A stretch of DNA of 64,000 bases, taken from the NCBI GenBank assembly GCA_035544895.1, contig DASZZM010000101.1, positions 9,404 to 73,403 on the forward strand, in the 5' to 3' direction. How positions within the stretch are numbered: the first letter of the stretch is position 1; every line of letters begins with the position of its first letter. The stretch comes from JASLEW01 sp035544895. GTDB taxonomy: Bacteria; Acidobacteriota; Thermoanaerobaculia; Multivoradales; UBA5704. This document shows positions 1 to 8,624 of this stretch, piece by piece. The notes below the pieces were generated by a model. That model had not been told where the DNA came from, searched no databases, and saw only the letters and a list, made by a program, of their open reading frames with translations. The translations under genes were made by a program, and so were the position numbers.

Positions 1-1098
1 GTGCACGAGGCCGTCGAGCAAGCCCACCAGCTCACCCACCGCGGCGGCGCGAGCTTCGTCAACGGCGTCCTGCGCCGTATCGCGCGCGATCCGTCGACCG
101 CGAGCTGGCCGGTCGAGGAGTCCGACCCGGTGCGCCGGCTGGGAATCGAGATGAGCCACCCCGACTTCCTGGTGGCGCGCTGGCTCGAGCGCTTCGGCGC
201 GGAGCGCACGGTGGCATTGCTCGAGGCCAACAACCGTGAAAAACCCTTGCAGTTGCTGGCCTTCCGTGACCGCGGCGGGCGCGAGCTGCTGGCCGAGACC
301 TTGATCGACGCCGGGCTCGAGGTGGAGCCGGCCGCGATCTCGTCGCTCGGCCTCACCGTGCGTCGCGGCAATCCCTTGACCTCGGCGGCCTTCAGCCGCG
401 GCGAGCTCTATATTCAGGATGAGGCGAGCCAGGCGGCGGCGCTGATCCCTCCGCCGCGGCCCGGCGAAGCCATCCTCGATGCGGCCGCGGCGCCGGGAGG
501 CAAGAGCTTTTCGCTGCTGGCCTGCGAGCCGGGCGTGGCGCTCACTCTCTCCGACGTGTCGCCCTCGCGCGTCGCCCTGCTGCGCCGCAACTTGCGGCGC
601 CTGCGGCGAGCTCTGCCGCTGCTGGTCGCCGACGCGGGAGCGCCGCCGTTTGCTTCCGCCAGGCGTACCTTCGACCGCGTCGTCGTCGATCTGCCCTGCA
701 CCGGAACCGGAACCCTGCGCCGCCATCCGGAGCTCAAGTGGCGGATCAGCGAAGAGGAGATCGGCCGCCTGTCGCAGCAAGCCCTGCGGCTGCTCGCCGG
801 CGTCGCGCCTCTGGTTGCTCCGGGAGGCGTGCTGGCGGCCATCACCTGCTCGCTCGAAGAAGAGGAGAACGAGAGAGTGGCGGACAGCTTTCTCGCCAGC
901 CATGCAGAGTTCTCGCCGCTACCTCTCGCCGGCTTGCTCGAGCCGCCCCTGGCGGCCGGCGTGCTGGCTCCCGGCACCTGGCGCATCTTGACCGGCGGGG
1001 ACCATGACGGCTTCTCGGTCAGCGTCCTCGCGAAGTCCGCGGTTGGCGGGACACCAGCATCGCCGCGCGACGGATCCGGCGGCGCCGCTCCGTATTGA
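1..1098 (+). CDS. rsmB: 16S rRNA m5C967 methyltransferase RsmB, 5'-truncated by window edge
   Basis: SAM-dependent methylation of cytosine 967 of 16S rRNA, a cytoplasmic ribosome-maturation step. The first ~60 residues look like the end of the NusB-like RNA-binding domain (FVNGVLRRI), followed by a Rossmann methyltransferase. The SAM-binding loop reads DAAAAPGGK near residue 160, motif IV reads DLPCTGTG (Cys about 233) and motif VI reads ITCSLEEEEN (Cys about 283). Those two cysteines are the release and catalytic cysteines of the family. The gene is open from base 1, so its true start lies before the window. The final residues are low-complexity and Gly/Ser-rich. The HU gene follows 85 bp later on the same strand. 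Family identity is firm; RsmB rather than another NOL1/NOP2/sun member rests on the NusB-like part. Confidence 0.9.
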   Translation: MHEAVEQAHQLTHRGGASFVNGVLRRIARDPSTASWPVEESDPVRRLGIEMSHPDFLVARWLERFGAERTVALLEANNREKPLQLLAFRDRGGRELLAETLIDAGLEVEPAAISSLGLTVRRGNPLTSAAFSRGELYIQDEASQAAALIPPPRPGEAILDAAAAPGGKSFSLLACEPGVALTLSDVSPSRVALLRRNLRRLRRALPLLVADAGAPPFASARRTFDRVVVDLPCTGTGTLRRHPELKWRISEEEIGRLSQQALRLLAGVAPLVAPGGVLAAITCSLEEEENERVADSFLASHAEFSPLPLAGLLEPPLAAGVLAPGTWRILTGGDHDGFSVSVLAKSAVGGTPASPRDGSGGAAPY

Positions 1099-1183
1099 CA
1101 GCCCAGGTGGGTTGCCTTATCGTCTTGGACAGCCACTTCGCAGCAGAACCGAATTCAGCCGCATTCAAGGAGGAGGAGGAGAG

Positions 1184-1477
1184 ATGGCTGGTAAAGCTGA
1201 CTTGATCAATGACATTGTGGATTCCGTAGAGGGGCTGACCCGCCGGCAGGCAACGCAGGCTTTCGAGGCGGTTTTTGCGGCAATCACCGAAGCTGTGAAG
1301 GCTGGCGAGAGCGCCAAGGTCCCCGGCTTTGGCAGCTTCAACCTCTCCGAGCGCGGCGCACGCAAGGGGCGCAATCCCGCAACGGGCGAGACGATCACGA
1401 TCAAGGCCAGCAAGAGCGTCCGCTTCAAGGCAGGCAAGGAGCTCAAGGAGGCGGTCAACAAGAGGCGGCGCAAGTAG
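1184..1477 (+). CDS. hup: HU family DNA-binding protein
   Basis: Small histone-like protein of 97 residues that bends and compacts DNA as a dimer. It has the HU hallmarks: the N-terminal helical segment with VEGLTRRQATQAFEAVF, the VPGFGSFNLSERGARKGRNP stretch leading into the DNA-binding arm, and a basic C-terminus (VNKRRRK). The start is fixed by a strong purine-rich Shine-Dalgarno (AAGGAGGAGGAGGA) just upstream of ATG 1184; in-frame codons further upstream have no such site and would add about 60 non-homologous residues. HU and IHF cannot be told apart by sequence alone; the arm sequence fits HU better. It lies between rsmB and a convergent glycosyltransferase gene, which begins its stop codon 8 bp away. 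Confidence 0.93.
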   Translation: MAGKADLINDIVDSVEGLTRRQATQAFEAVFAAITEAVKAGESAKVPGFGSFNLSERGARKGRNPATGETITIKASKSVRFKAGKELKEAVNKRRRK

Positions 1478-1484
1478 CCGCCGA

Positions 1485-2177
1485 TCAGCGGATCTGCTTG
1501 TAGAGCCCGGCCAGGCGCTGCGGCGAGACTCCGAGAACGAACAGAAACCAGATCAGCCAGTTGGTGGCCACGGTGCGCGCGATGCCCTGCTCCAGGAAAC
1601 GGCGCGCGCCGGTCGTCACCGGCGTCGCGATGATCGCAATCCTGCCGCGGCGGCGCAGGCGCCACGCGAAGTCGAGGTCTTCGAGAATCGGCCAATCGCG
1701 GAAGCCGCCCAGGTCGTCGAAGGCCCGGCGCGTGACGAACTGCGCCTGATCGCCCAGCGGCAGGCGGCTCGCGCGCGTGCGCAAGTTGATCAATCGCGCG
1801 CCCAGGCGCAACGCCGGGTGGGCGCTGTCGAAACGCACCAGGAAAGCGCCGCCCTGCGCCCCGCCGGCGATCGCCGCGCGAATGGCCTGCTCTCCGCCCG
1901 CGGGCAGCGCGGTGTCGGCATGGAGGAAGAGGAGCAGCTCGGCTGCGGTGGCCGCGGCGCCACGGTTGAGCTGGCCGCCGCGTCCTGCAGGCCCGGTGAC
2001 GACGCGTGCGCCGAGCTCGCTGGCGACCGCGGCCGTCGCGTCCGCGCTGCCGCCATCCGAGACGACCACCTCGTCGCCGGCGGAGAGCGCCGCCGGCAGG
2101 TTCGCGCGCAAGGCGCTCTCCTCGTTCAGGGTGGGAATGACGATCGCGAGCTTCGCCAGGGAAGCGGATGCTAGCAT
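1485..2177 (-). CDS. family 2 glycosyltransferase of the TIGR04283 type
   Basis: GT-A glycosyltransferase of 230 residues. The start of the fold reads IVIPTLNEE, and the nucleotide-binding region is DEVVVSDGGSADAT. The DxD-like LFLHADT, the GRGGQLNRGA segment, LGDQAQFVTRRAF and the LEDLDFAWRLRRRGR region match the set typical of the rSAM/selenodomain-associated transferase 2 family. A C-terminal hydrophobic segment (ATNWLIWFLFVLG) suggests membrane association. I chose ATG 2177 because the longer start at 2207 adds ten residues with no family similarity. Even so, the start lies only 30 bp from the divergent moaC start, so the two promoters must overlap. The acceptor substrate cannot be told from sequence. 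Confidence 0.8.
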   Translation of the reverse strand: MLASASLAKLAIVIPTLNEESALRANLPAALSAGDEVVVSDGGSADATAAVASELGARVVTGPAGRGGQLNRGAAATAAELLLFLHADTALPAGGEQAIRAAIAGGAQGGAFLVRFDSAHPALRLGARLINLRTRASRLPLGDQAQFVTRRAFDDLGGFRDWPILEDLDFAWRLRRRGRIAIIATPVTTGARRFLEQGIARTVATNWLIWFLFVLGVSPQRLAGLYKQIR

Positions 2178-2206
2178 ACCCCCCGCGCTCCGGAGGCATC
2201 CACCCA

Positions 2207-2689
2207 ATGAGCTCTTCCCAGCCGCCGCCTTTCAGCCATCTCGATCGGCAGGGCAGCGCGCACATGGTCGACGTATCCGAGAAGCCGGTGACCCGCCGCG
2301 TGGCCGAGGCTTCGTGCCGCGTTCTACTCTCCGCCCAGACGTTGATCCGCCTGTCCAACCTGCCCAAGGGGGATGCTTTCGCGGTGGCGCGGCTCGCCGG
2401 CATCCAGGGCGCCAAGCGCACCGCCGAGATGATCCCGCTGACTCATTCTTTGCCGCTCGACCAGGTGGAAGTCGAGCTGGCTCCGGTCCCTGACGGGGTC
2501 GAGATCCGGAGCCGCGTCGTCGTCACCGCGCGCACCGGAGCCGAGATGGAAGCGCTGCTCGCCTGCTCGACCGCCGCGCTCGCGCTCTACGACATGGTCA
2601 AGGCGGTCGAGCGCGGCGCCGTGATCACCGATCTTCGCCTGGAGGCGAAGAGCGGCGGCCGGAGCGGCTCGTACCGGCGCGGAGCATGA
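2207..2689 (+). CDS. moaC: cyclic pyranopterin monophosphate synthase MoaC
   Basis: Second step of molybdenum cofactor synthesis: conversion of the MoaA product to cyclic pyranopterin monophosphate. The protein has 160 residues. Recognisable family segments are MVDVSEKPVTRRVAEA, LPKGDAFAVARLAGIQGAKR, the IPLTHSLPL region (family usually IPLCHPL; the His is kept), TGAEMEALLACSTAALALYD and the Gly/Ser-rich AKSGGRSG near the C-terminus. ATG 2207 is preceded by GGAGG at 2192-2196. The N-terminal ~15 residues before MVDVS are extra. Stop and the next start overlap as ATGA, so moaC and the muramidase gene are translationally coupled although functionally unrelated. The pathway makes sense here because the window encodes a formate dehydrogenase and a molybdenum hydroxylase. 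Confidence 0.93.
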   Translation: MSSSQPPPFSHLDRQGSAHMVDVSEKPVTRRVAEASCRVLLSAQTLIRLSNLPKGDAFAVARLAGIQGAKRTAEMIPLTHSLPLDQVEVELAPVPDGVEIRSRVVVTARTGAEMEALLACSTAALALYDMVKAVERGAVITDLRLEAKSGGRSGSYRRGA

Positions 2690-3951
2690 TCTCGACCGGG
2701 CTCGACCGGCTGCTCGCCGACCCACGGCCGCTGCGCGGCCGGAGCTACGGGCTGCTCGCCCACGCCGCCGCGGTGGCGCACGGCCCGCGGCCCATCCACC
2801 TCGCGCTGGCGGCGACCGAGGCAGGCCCACCGCGGGCGCTCTTCTCACCCGAGCACGGCTTCTACGGCGTGGAGCAGGACATGGTCGCCACGGCAGGCGG
2901 GCGCGACCCGTGGACCGGGGCGGCGATCGCCTCACTATACGGCGACGCCGAATCGACGCTGCGCCCGCGGCCAAGCGCTTTCGCCGGCCTGGACCTGTTG
3001 ATCGTCGATCTGCAAGACGTCGGCTCCCGCTACTACACCTACGCGGCGACGGCGATCTGGGCCGCCGAGGCCGCGCTCGCGGCGGGCTGCGAGGTCTGGG
3101 TGCTCGATCGGCCCAATCCACTGGGCGGGCTGGCCGTCGAGGGCAACCTGCCCGATCCCGCTTACTCTTCTTTCGTCGGCGCTTTCGCTCTGCCGGTGCG
3201 CCATGGCCTCACGCTCGGCGAGTTGATGCGCCTCGAAGCGTCGCGCCGGGGCTGGGGCCGCGGCCTCGAGATCTGGGTCATGGAGGGTTGGACTCGCGCC
3301 ATGCATTGGGGCGAAACGTGTCTGCCGTGGATCGCGCCCTCGCCCAACATGCCGACTCCGCTCACCGCGCTGATCTATCCGGGAGGCTGCCTGATCGAAG
3401 CCACCGAGCTGTCCGAAGGGCGCGGCACGACCCGGCCCTTTCAGCTCGCCGGCGCCCCCGGCCTCGATCCCCTGGCGCTGGCCGATCGGCTGGCCGCCCT
3501 GGAGCTGCCCGGCGTCGCCTTCCTGCCTACGTTCTTCCGGCCGCAGTTCCAGAAGCATCGCGGTACGCTGTGCGGCGGTGTCGAGCTGGTGCTGACCGAC
3601 CCTCTGCTCTTCCGTCCGTACGCCACCGGAGTCCACCTGCTGCGCGCCTGCGCGCAGTCGGCGCCGCGCCAGTTCGCCTGGCGGGCCGCCCCGTACGAGT
3701 TCGTCTCCGACCGGCCTGCGATCGACCTCCTGACCGGAGGCCCCGCCTGCCGGGCCGCCGTCGAGTCAGCCGGCACCGGCCCGCTGGACGACTGGATGGC
3801 CAGCTGGAGCTCCGACGAAGCGCGCTTTCGCGCCGAGCGCCGCGCCGTCTTGCTCTACCCCGAGCCGGCGCCCGATCGTGAAGCCGCGGCCGCCCCAGCC
3901 AGCGGCGGCCAGCGGGAAGTCGGGGTCGGCGCGGCGGAGCCGCACGGTTGA
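2686..3951 (+). CDS. namZ: DUF1343 / NamZ-type exo-beta-N-acetylmuramidase
   Basis: Member of the DUF1343 family, whose characterised member NamZ removes terminal N-acetylmuramic acid from peptidoglycan fragments (established for the family, inferred here). The 421-residue protein has the family blocks: LFSPEHGFYGVEQD (the catalytic PEHG region), IASLYGDAES, LLIVDLQDVGSRYYTYAAT, VLDRPNPLGG, SPNMPTPLTALIYPG and TELSEGRGTTRPFQLAGAP. There is no signal peptide, so it should act in the cytoplasm on recycled fragments rather than in the periplasm. The C-terminus is Ala/Glu-rich. ATG 2686 overlaps the moaC stop, and the stop at 3949-3951 overlaps the next start. Confidence 0.85.
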   Translation: MISTGLDRLLADPRPLRGRSYGLLAHAAAVAHGPRPIHLALAATEAGPPRALFSPEHGFYGVEQDMVATAGGRDPWTGAAIASLYGDAESTLRPRPSAFAGLDLLIVDLQDVGSRYYTYAATAIWAAEAALAAGCEVWVLDRPNPLGGLAVEGNLPDPAYSSFVGAFALPVRHGLTLGELMRLEASRRGWGRGLEIWVMEGWTRAMHWGETCLPWIAPSPNMPTPLTALIYPGGCLIEATELSEGRGTTRPFQLAGAPGLDPLALADRLAALELPGVAFLPTFFRPQFQKHRGTLCGGVELVLTDPLLFRPYATGVHLLRACAQSAPRQFAWRAAPYEFVSDRPAIDLLTGGPACRAAVESAGTGPLDDWMASWSSDEARFRAERRAVLLYPEPAPDREAAAAPASGGQREVGVGAAEPHG

Positions 3952-4367
3952 GAGCTCCGCACCTCCTGCGCGTCGACGACGGTCCTCAGCCCTTCGCGCC
4001 CCTGCTCGCCGCCCTGAAGGCGGCCGGCCTGCGCACGGGCTGGCTGGCGCTCGGCCCCACCCCCCCTGCCTCACTCCCCCCCGATCTGGCATCGGCCGTG
4101 GCGCTCGGAGCGCTGCGCGCCGTCGCCGTAGGCCCGGGCGCCAGCGTGGCGGTCAAGGCCCTGCGCGGCCGGCCGGTGCTCAGGGACCTCTTGCGCGAGC
4201 ATTTCTTGGGATGTGCGCTCGTGCTCGTCCAAGGAGATCTCGCCGCTCCGGCTCTTCACCCTGTCGGCGACAGCTGGCGCGTCTCCCTACCGGACACCGC
4301 GTCACGCCTCTACCGCACCGACCAGCTCGTCGCCGCCCTGCGCCGCCCTCACCCCTGGCTTCCGTAA
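3948..4367 (+). CDS. uncharacterised protein coupled to namZ
   Basis: Protein of 139 residues that I do not recognise. The TTG start overlaps the stop of the preceding gene (TTGA), which is the main support for it being translated; its codon use matches its neighbours. The sequence is Ala/Leu-rich with no signal peptide and no clear membrane span. A segment GLRTGWLALGP followed by ALGALRAVAVGPGASVAVKA might suggest a small alpha/beta fold, but no P-loop or other catalytic motif is visible. It ends 83 bp before the aminotransferase gene. It could be a fast-evolving partner of the muramidase or a spurious overlap. Confidence 0.5.
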   Translation: MRAPHLLRVDDGPQPFAPLLAALKAAGLRTGWLALGPTPPASLPPDLASAVALGALRAVAVGPGASVAVKALRGRPVLRDLLREHFLGCALVLVQGDLAAPALHPVGDSWRVSLPDTASRLYRTDQLVAALRRPHPWLP

Positions 4368-4450
4368 CCGCGACTTTACGGGCCACGCGGGATTTGCCAC
4401 AATGCCGCTTCCGCGGCGCCACCTCCACTCGCACCTCCCGAGGCCACGTC

Positions 4451-5572
4451 ATGGAAACGATCAAATTCTTCCTGCCCGGCCCCACCCACGTCCTCGAAGA
4501 CGTCCGGCAGGCCCTGACGGCGCCCGCGATCGGCCACCGCTCGGCCGCCTTCAAGAGCCTCTACCTTTCCATCGCCAGCCGGCTACCTGCCGTCCTGCGC
4601 ACCGCCGGCGACGTGCTCATCGCCACCGGCAGCTCGACCCTCATCATGGAGAGCGCCGTGATCTCGACCGCGGCCTCGCGGGTACTCAACCTCACCTGCG
4701 GTGCCTTCTCCGAGCGCTGGCACGCCATCACCCGGTCGGCCGGCAAGTCGGCCGACCGGCTCTCGGTCCCCTGGGGCGAGGCGATCGATCCGGACCTGGT
4801 GCGCGGCGCCCTGCGCCGCAAGCGCTACGACGCGGTGACTGTCGTGCACAACGAGACCTCGACCGGGGTCGTCAATCCGCTTGCCGATCTGGCCCGCGCC
4901 ATCCGCGAAGAGAGCGACGCCCTGGTCCTCGTCGACGCCGTGAGCTCGCTCGCGGGGGCGCCGCTCGAGACCGATGCCTGGGGCCTCGACGTCGTGCTGG
5001 CCGGCACGCAAAAGGCCTTGGCGCTGCCCCCCGGTCTGGCGGTCTTCACGCTCTCCGAGCGGGCCGCGGAGCGCGCCGCGGCCGTCGAGCGCCGCGGCTT
5101 CTATACCGACCTCCTGCGCTACCGCGACAAGCATCGCGAGGGCGGCCCGATCACCACGCCGGCGATTCCGCTCTTCTACGCCCTCGACCGCCAGCTCGAC
5201 CGCATCCTCGGCGAAGGCGTCGAGGCACGATGGGCGCGGCACGAGCGCCTGCAGAAACAGACCGCGGCGTGGGCGGAGGCGCGCGGCTGTCGCTTCGCCG
5301 CCGCGGCGGCGGCGCGCTCGCCGACCGTCTCCTGCTTGCGGCCGCCCTCCGGCGTCGATCCACAGGCGCTGGTCAAGCGCCTGGCCGGCAAGGGTTATAC
5401 CCTGGGCGGCGGCTACGGCGACTGGAAGCCCGCCACCTTTCGCATCGGTCACATGGGCGAGGTGCGCGAAGGCGATCTCGCGGCGCTTCTCGTCGAGCTC
5501 GACCTGGCAATCGCCGCCGAGACCGGGCACGCCGCCGGAACGAGGACCGCCCTGGCCGGCCCGGCGGTTTGA
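4451..5572 (+). CDS. class V PLP-dependent aminotransferase, probable phosphoserine aminotransferase
   Basis: Fold-type I aminotransferase of 373 residues. The N-terminus FLPGPTHVLEDVRQAL and AIGHRSAAF are typical of the serine-pyruvate/phosphoserine branch of class V. The PLP-binding lysine is K188 in LAGTQKALALPPG, and VDAVSS around residue 161 carries the cofactor-contacting Asp. Four bp beyond its stop lies serA, whose product 3-phosphohydroxypyruvate would be its substrate; this context favours the role of an alternative SerC, as in several lineages lacking classical SerC. Serine-glyoxylate or alanine-glyoxylate activity is the main alternative. ATG 4451 begins the conserved region; codons upstream in the same frame are non-homologous. 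Confidence 0.82.
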   Translation: METIKFFLPGPTHVLEDVRQALTAPAIGHRSAAFKSLYLSIASRLPAVLRTAGDVLIATGSSTLIMESAVISTAASRVLNLTCGAFSERWHAITRSAGKSADRLSVPWGEAIDPDLVRGALRRKRYDAVTVVHNETSTGVVNPLADLARAIREESDALVLVDAVSSLAGAPLETDAWGLDVVLAGTQKALALPPGLAVFTLSERAAERAAAVERRGFYTDLLRYRDKHREGGPITTPAIPLFYALDRQLDRILGEGVEARWARHERLQKQTAAWAEARGCRFAAAAAARSPTVSCLRPPSGVDPQALVKRLAGKGYTLGGGYGDWKPATFRIGHMGEVREGDLAALLVELDLAIAAETGHAAGTRTALAGPAV

Positions 5573-5576
5573 AGCC

Positions 5577-7166
5577 ATGCACCGCATTCTCATTGCCGAT
5601 TCCCTGGACCGCTCGGGCCTCGACCTGCTCGCCGCCTCCGGGGCCGAGATCCACCAGCTCGCCGACGACGAGCGGCCGCGCCTGGGCGAGCTCGTCGGCG
5701 GCTTCGATGCGCTGGTGGTGCGCAGCGCCACCCGGGTGACCGCCGACCTGCTGCGCGCCGGCAAGCGGCTCAAGGTGGTAGGGCGGGCGGGGATCGGGGT
5801 CGACAACGTCGACGTCGAAGCCGCGACCGAGTTGGGCATCCTGGTGGTCAACGCCCCCACCGCCAATCTCATGTCGGCCACCGAGCACACCTTCGCGTTG
5901 CTGCTCTCGCTGGCGCGCCGCATTCCCGAGGCCGACGTCTCGACCAAGGCCGGCGGCTGGAACCGCAAGCTGATCGGCGTCGAGCTCCATGGCAAGACCA
6001 TGGGCGTGATCGGTTTCGGCCGCATCGGCCAGCGTGTCGCGGCGCGGGCGCGCGGCTTCGAGATGAAAGTGGTCGCCTACGATCCCTTCCTCGACCCCGC
6101 CGCCGCTCAGCGGGTCGAGGTCGAGCTGCTGCCGCTCGAGGAGCTGCTGCGCCGCTCCGAGGTAGTCACCATCCATACCCCCTTGACCGAGCAGACGCGC
6201 AACCTGCTCTCCCGCGAGCGCCTTGCCCTGCTGCCGCGCGGCGCCCTGGTAATCAACTGCGGGCGGGGCGGAGTCATCGACGAGGAGGCGCTGCTCGAGG
6301 CGCTCGACAGCGGGGCGGTAGGAGGGGCGGGCCTCGACGTCTTTGCCGAGGAGCCGCCGCGCGACCGGCGCCTGGCGCGGCATCCTCGCGTCGTGGCGAC
6401 GCCTCACCTTGGGGCTCAGACGCGCGAGGCGCAGGAGCGGATCTCGACCGAGACCGCGGAGATGGTCCTGGCGGCGCTTGCCGGCTCCTTCGCCATCGCC
6501 GCCGTCAACCTGCCCTTCCGTGCTTCGGGCGGCGGCCGCATGGAGCCCTACATGGCGCTTGGCGAAGCGCTGGGCAAGATGGCCTGCCTGCTCCTCGGCT
6601 CCGCCATCGAGCGCGTGCAGGTCGATGCCTGGGGGATCGAAGAGCCTTTCCGGCCGCCGCTCGAGGTGGCGGTGCTCAAAGGGGTCCTCACGCCCTCCCT
6701 CGGCGAAGAGGTCAACTACGTCAATGCCAAGCCGCTGGCGCAGGGCAGGGGGATCGAGATGGTCAACGCATCGCACAGCGCTCCGGGTGACTATCCGCAG
6801 CTGGTGGGCGTCACCCTGACCGGCGGCGGCGGCAGCGTCGAGCTGGGTGGCACGCTGTTCGGCGAGCGCGACCCGCGGGTGGTGCGTTTTGGCGGTTACC
6901 GCCTGGAGTTCCGGCCACAGGGCAAGCTGCTCGTGCTCGAGAACCGCGACGTTCCCGGCGTGGTCGGCAAACTGGGCACGCTGCTCGGCCGGGCCGGGAT
7001 CAACATCGCCGACATCCACCTGGCGCGGCGCGACGGCGAAGACAAAGCGCTTGCCGTACTGCGCCTCGACCAGCGCCCCGGCGAGGACGTCATCGCCCGT
7101 CTGCGCGAGCTCCCCGAGGTCTTGTCCGTGACTTCCCTCGACCTGGGACGGCAGACCCGCCCCTAG
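5577..7166 (+). CDS. serA: D-3-phosphoglycerate dehydrogenase SerA
   Basis: NAD-dependent oxidation of 3-phosphoglycerate, first committed step of serine synthesis. Full-length long form, 529 residues. Order: substrate-binding half, Rossmann domain with VIGFGRIGQ (145-152), INCGRGGVIDEEALLEAL, the catalytic EEPP and PHLGAQTREAQ region, then an intervening ASB domain (LTPSLGEEVNYVNAKPLA) and a C-terminal ACT domain (LLVLENRDVPGVVGKLG) that normally binds serine for feedback inhibition. The catalytic Arg in NCGRGG, the Glu and the His of PHLG are all present. It starts 4 bp after the aminotransferase stop, so the two form a serine operon. A dispersed repeat begins 8 bp after its stop. Confidence 0.95.
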   Translation: MHRILIADSLDRSGLDLLAASGAEIHQLADDERPRLGELVGGFDALVVRSATRVTADLLRAGKRLKVVGRAGIGVDNVDVEAATELGILVVNAPTANLMSATEHTFALLLSLARRIPEADVSTKAGGWNRKLIGVELHGKTMGVIGFGRIGQRVAARARGFEMKVVAYDPFLDPAAAQRVEVELLPLEELLRRSEVVTIHTPLTEQTRNLLSRERLALLPRGALVINCGRGGVIDEEALLEALDSGAVGGAGLDVFAEEPPRDRRLARHPRVVATPHLGAQTREAQERISTETAEMVLAALAGSFAIAAVNLPFRASGGGRMEPYMALGEALGKMACLLLGSAIERVQVDAWGIEEPFRPPLEVAVLKGVLTPSLGEEVNYVNAKPLAQGRGIEMVNASHSAPGDYPQLVGVTLTGGGGSVELGGTLFGERDPRVVRFGGYRLEFRPQGKLLVLENRDVPGVVGKLGTLLGRAGINIADIHLARRDGEDKALAVLRLDQRPGEDVIARLRELPEVLSVTSLDLGRQTRP

Positions 7167-7174
7167 GAGGAAAC

Positions 7175-7303
7175 TGCATGCGCCAGGGGAGGGGGCGTCC
7201 CCTTCCCCCCCGGAGGGGAGGGAAGGGGATCGAGGGGTTGCGGGGGGAGATCCAGTAGATGCTTTGAGTAGTCCACCTCTGCCACATCGCAGCGCCGCTT
7301 CAC
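7175..7303 (-). repeat. dispersed hairpin repeat, copy A
   Basis: About 129 bp between serA and ddl, beginning 8 bp after the serA stop. Read on the minus strand it matches the copy at 29635-29795 nearly base for base: a left part with GGCGCTGCGATGTGGC and GGACTACTCAAAGCATCTA, then CCCCCCGCAACCCC, a C-run arm CCCCTTCCC, a short centre, the complementary arm GGGGGGGAAGGGGACGCC, and CCCCTGGCGC. This copy has the short central part shared with the copy at 40.1 kb. The arms could form a G/C hairpin in DNA or RNA. Confidence 0.85.
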
Positions 7304-7346
7304 CCTCGGTGATTGGCACAACCGGTGGAAGCAAGGAGTTAACCCC

Positions 7347-8450
7347 ATGTCCCATGTCGGCTTGATCTTTGGCGGGCGCAGCGTCGAGCACCAGGTGTCC
7401 CTGGTCTCGGCGCGCTCCATCGCTGCCGGCCTGCGCGAGGCCGGACACCAGGTGAGCGCCCTGGCCATCGCCCAGGACGGCTGCTGGCTCGACCGCGATG
7501 CCTCCGAGGCCGTGCTGGCCGGGGACACCAAGGCCATCGGGCCGGTGGGCCGCCCGATTGCGCCCACCCTCCACCCGCTTCTCTCCTCCGGGGTCGAGGT
7601 GCTGTTCCCCATCGTGCACGGCACGTGGGGAGAAGACGGCTCGCTCCAGGGTCTGTGCGAGATGCTCGACCTGCCCTACGTCGGCGCCGGCGTGACCGCC
7701 AGCGCCCTGGCCATGGACAAGCTTCTCTGTAAGCGTCAGCTCGCCGCGGCCGGCGTACCGGTGGTCGATTACGCGGCGTTTTCCCGCGAGCGCTTCGCCG
7801 CCGAGCCGGAAGCCTGCCTGCGCGAGACCGCGGACCTGCCTTTGCCTCTGTTCGTCAAGCCCAGCGTCGGCGGCTCGAGCGTCGGCGTCCGCCGGGTGGA
7901 CAGCCGCCACCGCCTGGAGGCCGCCGTCGCCTTTGCCCTGAGGTTTGACGACACGGTGCTGGTCGAGCGCGGCATCGTCGGCCGTGAGCTCGAATGCGGA
8001 GTGCTGGGCTATGACCGGCTCGCGGCGTCGGCGGTCGGCGAGATCGTTTCCAGCACCGCCTTCTATGACTACGCGGAGAAGTATCTGCTCGATACGGCGC
8101 GGCTGGTCGCGCCGGCCGAGCTCCCCGCCGGGGTCGCCGGCCGGCTGCGCGAGCTCGCCGTGGCGGCATTCTCCGCGATCGGCGGAGTGGGCATGGCACG
8201 GGTCGACTTCCTGCTCGCCGGCGACGACGACCTCTACGTCAACGAGATCAACACCCTTCCCGGCTTCGTGGCGATTTCGATGTATCCGCGGCTGTGGGCC
8301 CTCTCCGGGGTGCCGCTTCCCGAGCTGGTCGACCGGCTGGTGCGCATCGCCCTCGACCGCCACCGCGACCGCCGGCGGCTCGACCAAGGCATCAAAGCAT
8401 GGCTGGCCGAGCTCGGAGCGACGACGGGCAAGAGATCGCCGGGGGCATGA
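7347..8450 (+). CDS. ddl: D-alanine--D-alanine ligase
   Basis: ATP-grasp enzyme making the D-Ala-D-Ala end of peptidoglycan precursors in the cytoplasm; 367 residues, usual length. Family blocks: LIFGGRSVEHQVSLVSARSI at the N-terminus, GEDGSLQGLCEMLDLPYVG, LAMDK, the ATP-binding LFVKPSVGGSSVGVRRV, AFYDYAEKY (the Tyr typical of D-Ala rather than D-lactate ligases) and the metal-binding VNEINTLPGF near residue 300. ATG 7347 has AAGGAG eight bases upstream. It stands alone between the copy A repeat and a small secreted-protein gene, away from the mur cluster. Confidence 0.95.
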   Translation: MSHVGLIFGGRSVEHQVSLVSARSIAAGLREAGHQVSALAIAQDGCWLDRDASEAVLAGDTKAIGPVGRPIAPTLHPLLSSGVEVLFPIVHGTWGEDGSLQGLCEMLDLPYVGAGVTASALAMDKLLCKRQLAAAGVPVVDYAAFSRERFAAEPEACLRETADLPLPLFVKPSVGGSSVGVRRVDSRHRLEAAVAFALRFDDTVLVERGIVGRELECGVLGYDRLAASAVGEIVSSTAFYDYAEKYLLDTARLVAPAELPAGVAGRLRELAVAAFSAIGGVGMARVDFLLAGDDDLYVNEINTLPGFVAISMYPRLWALSGVPLPELVDRLVRIALDRHRDRRRLDQGIKAWLAELGATTGKRSPGA

Positions 8451-8546
8451 GTCGGGATCGCGACCCGCGCGAACGCATTTCTGGTGACGACTTACTTAAA
8501 AAAAGAATCTGCGCGCTTTAGCCCGCTTGCGACACTGGAAGAGTAA

Positions 8547-8564
8547 ACAACGCATTGGCGTTGT
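8547..8564 (+). promoter_or_regulatory. small hairpin in the leader of the secreted-protein gene
   Basis: ACAACGC, a 4-base loop ATTG, then GCGTTGT gives a perfect 7-bp stem 60 bases before the ATG at 8625. There is no T-run after it, so it is not an obvious ddl terminator; it could be an operator or an RNA leader structure. Only the inverted repeat itself is certain. Confidence 0.35.
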
Positions 8565-8624
8565 GTGTCCGCGGGCGCCGGAACCACTGTCGGCTTCGCT
8601 GCTCCGCGGGTCGAGGAGGCATAC

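Noticed and set aside
5373..8387. Open minus-strand frame of 1004 codons opposite serA and ddl
   Set aside because: It lies antisense to two clear housekeeping genes, has no family features, and is the normal result of GC-rich third positions leaving the complementary frame without stops.
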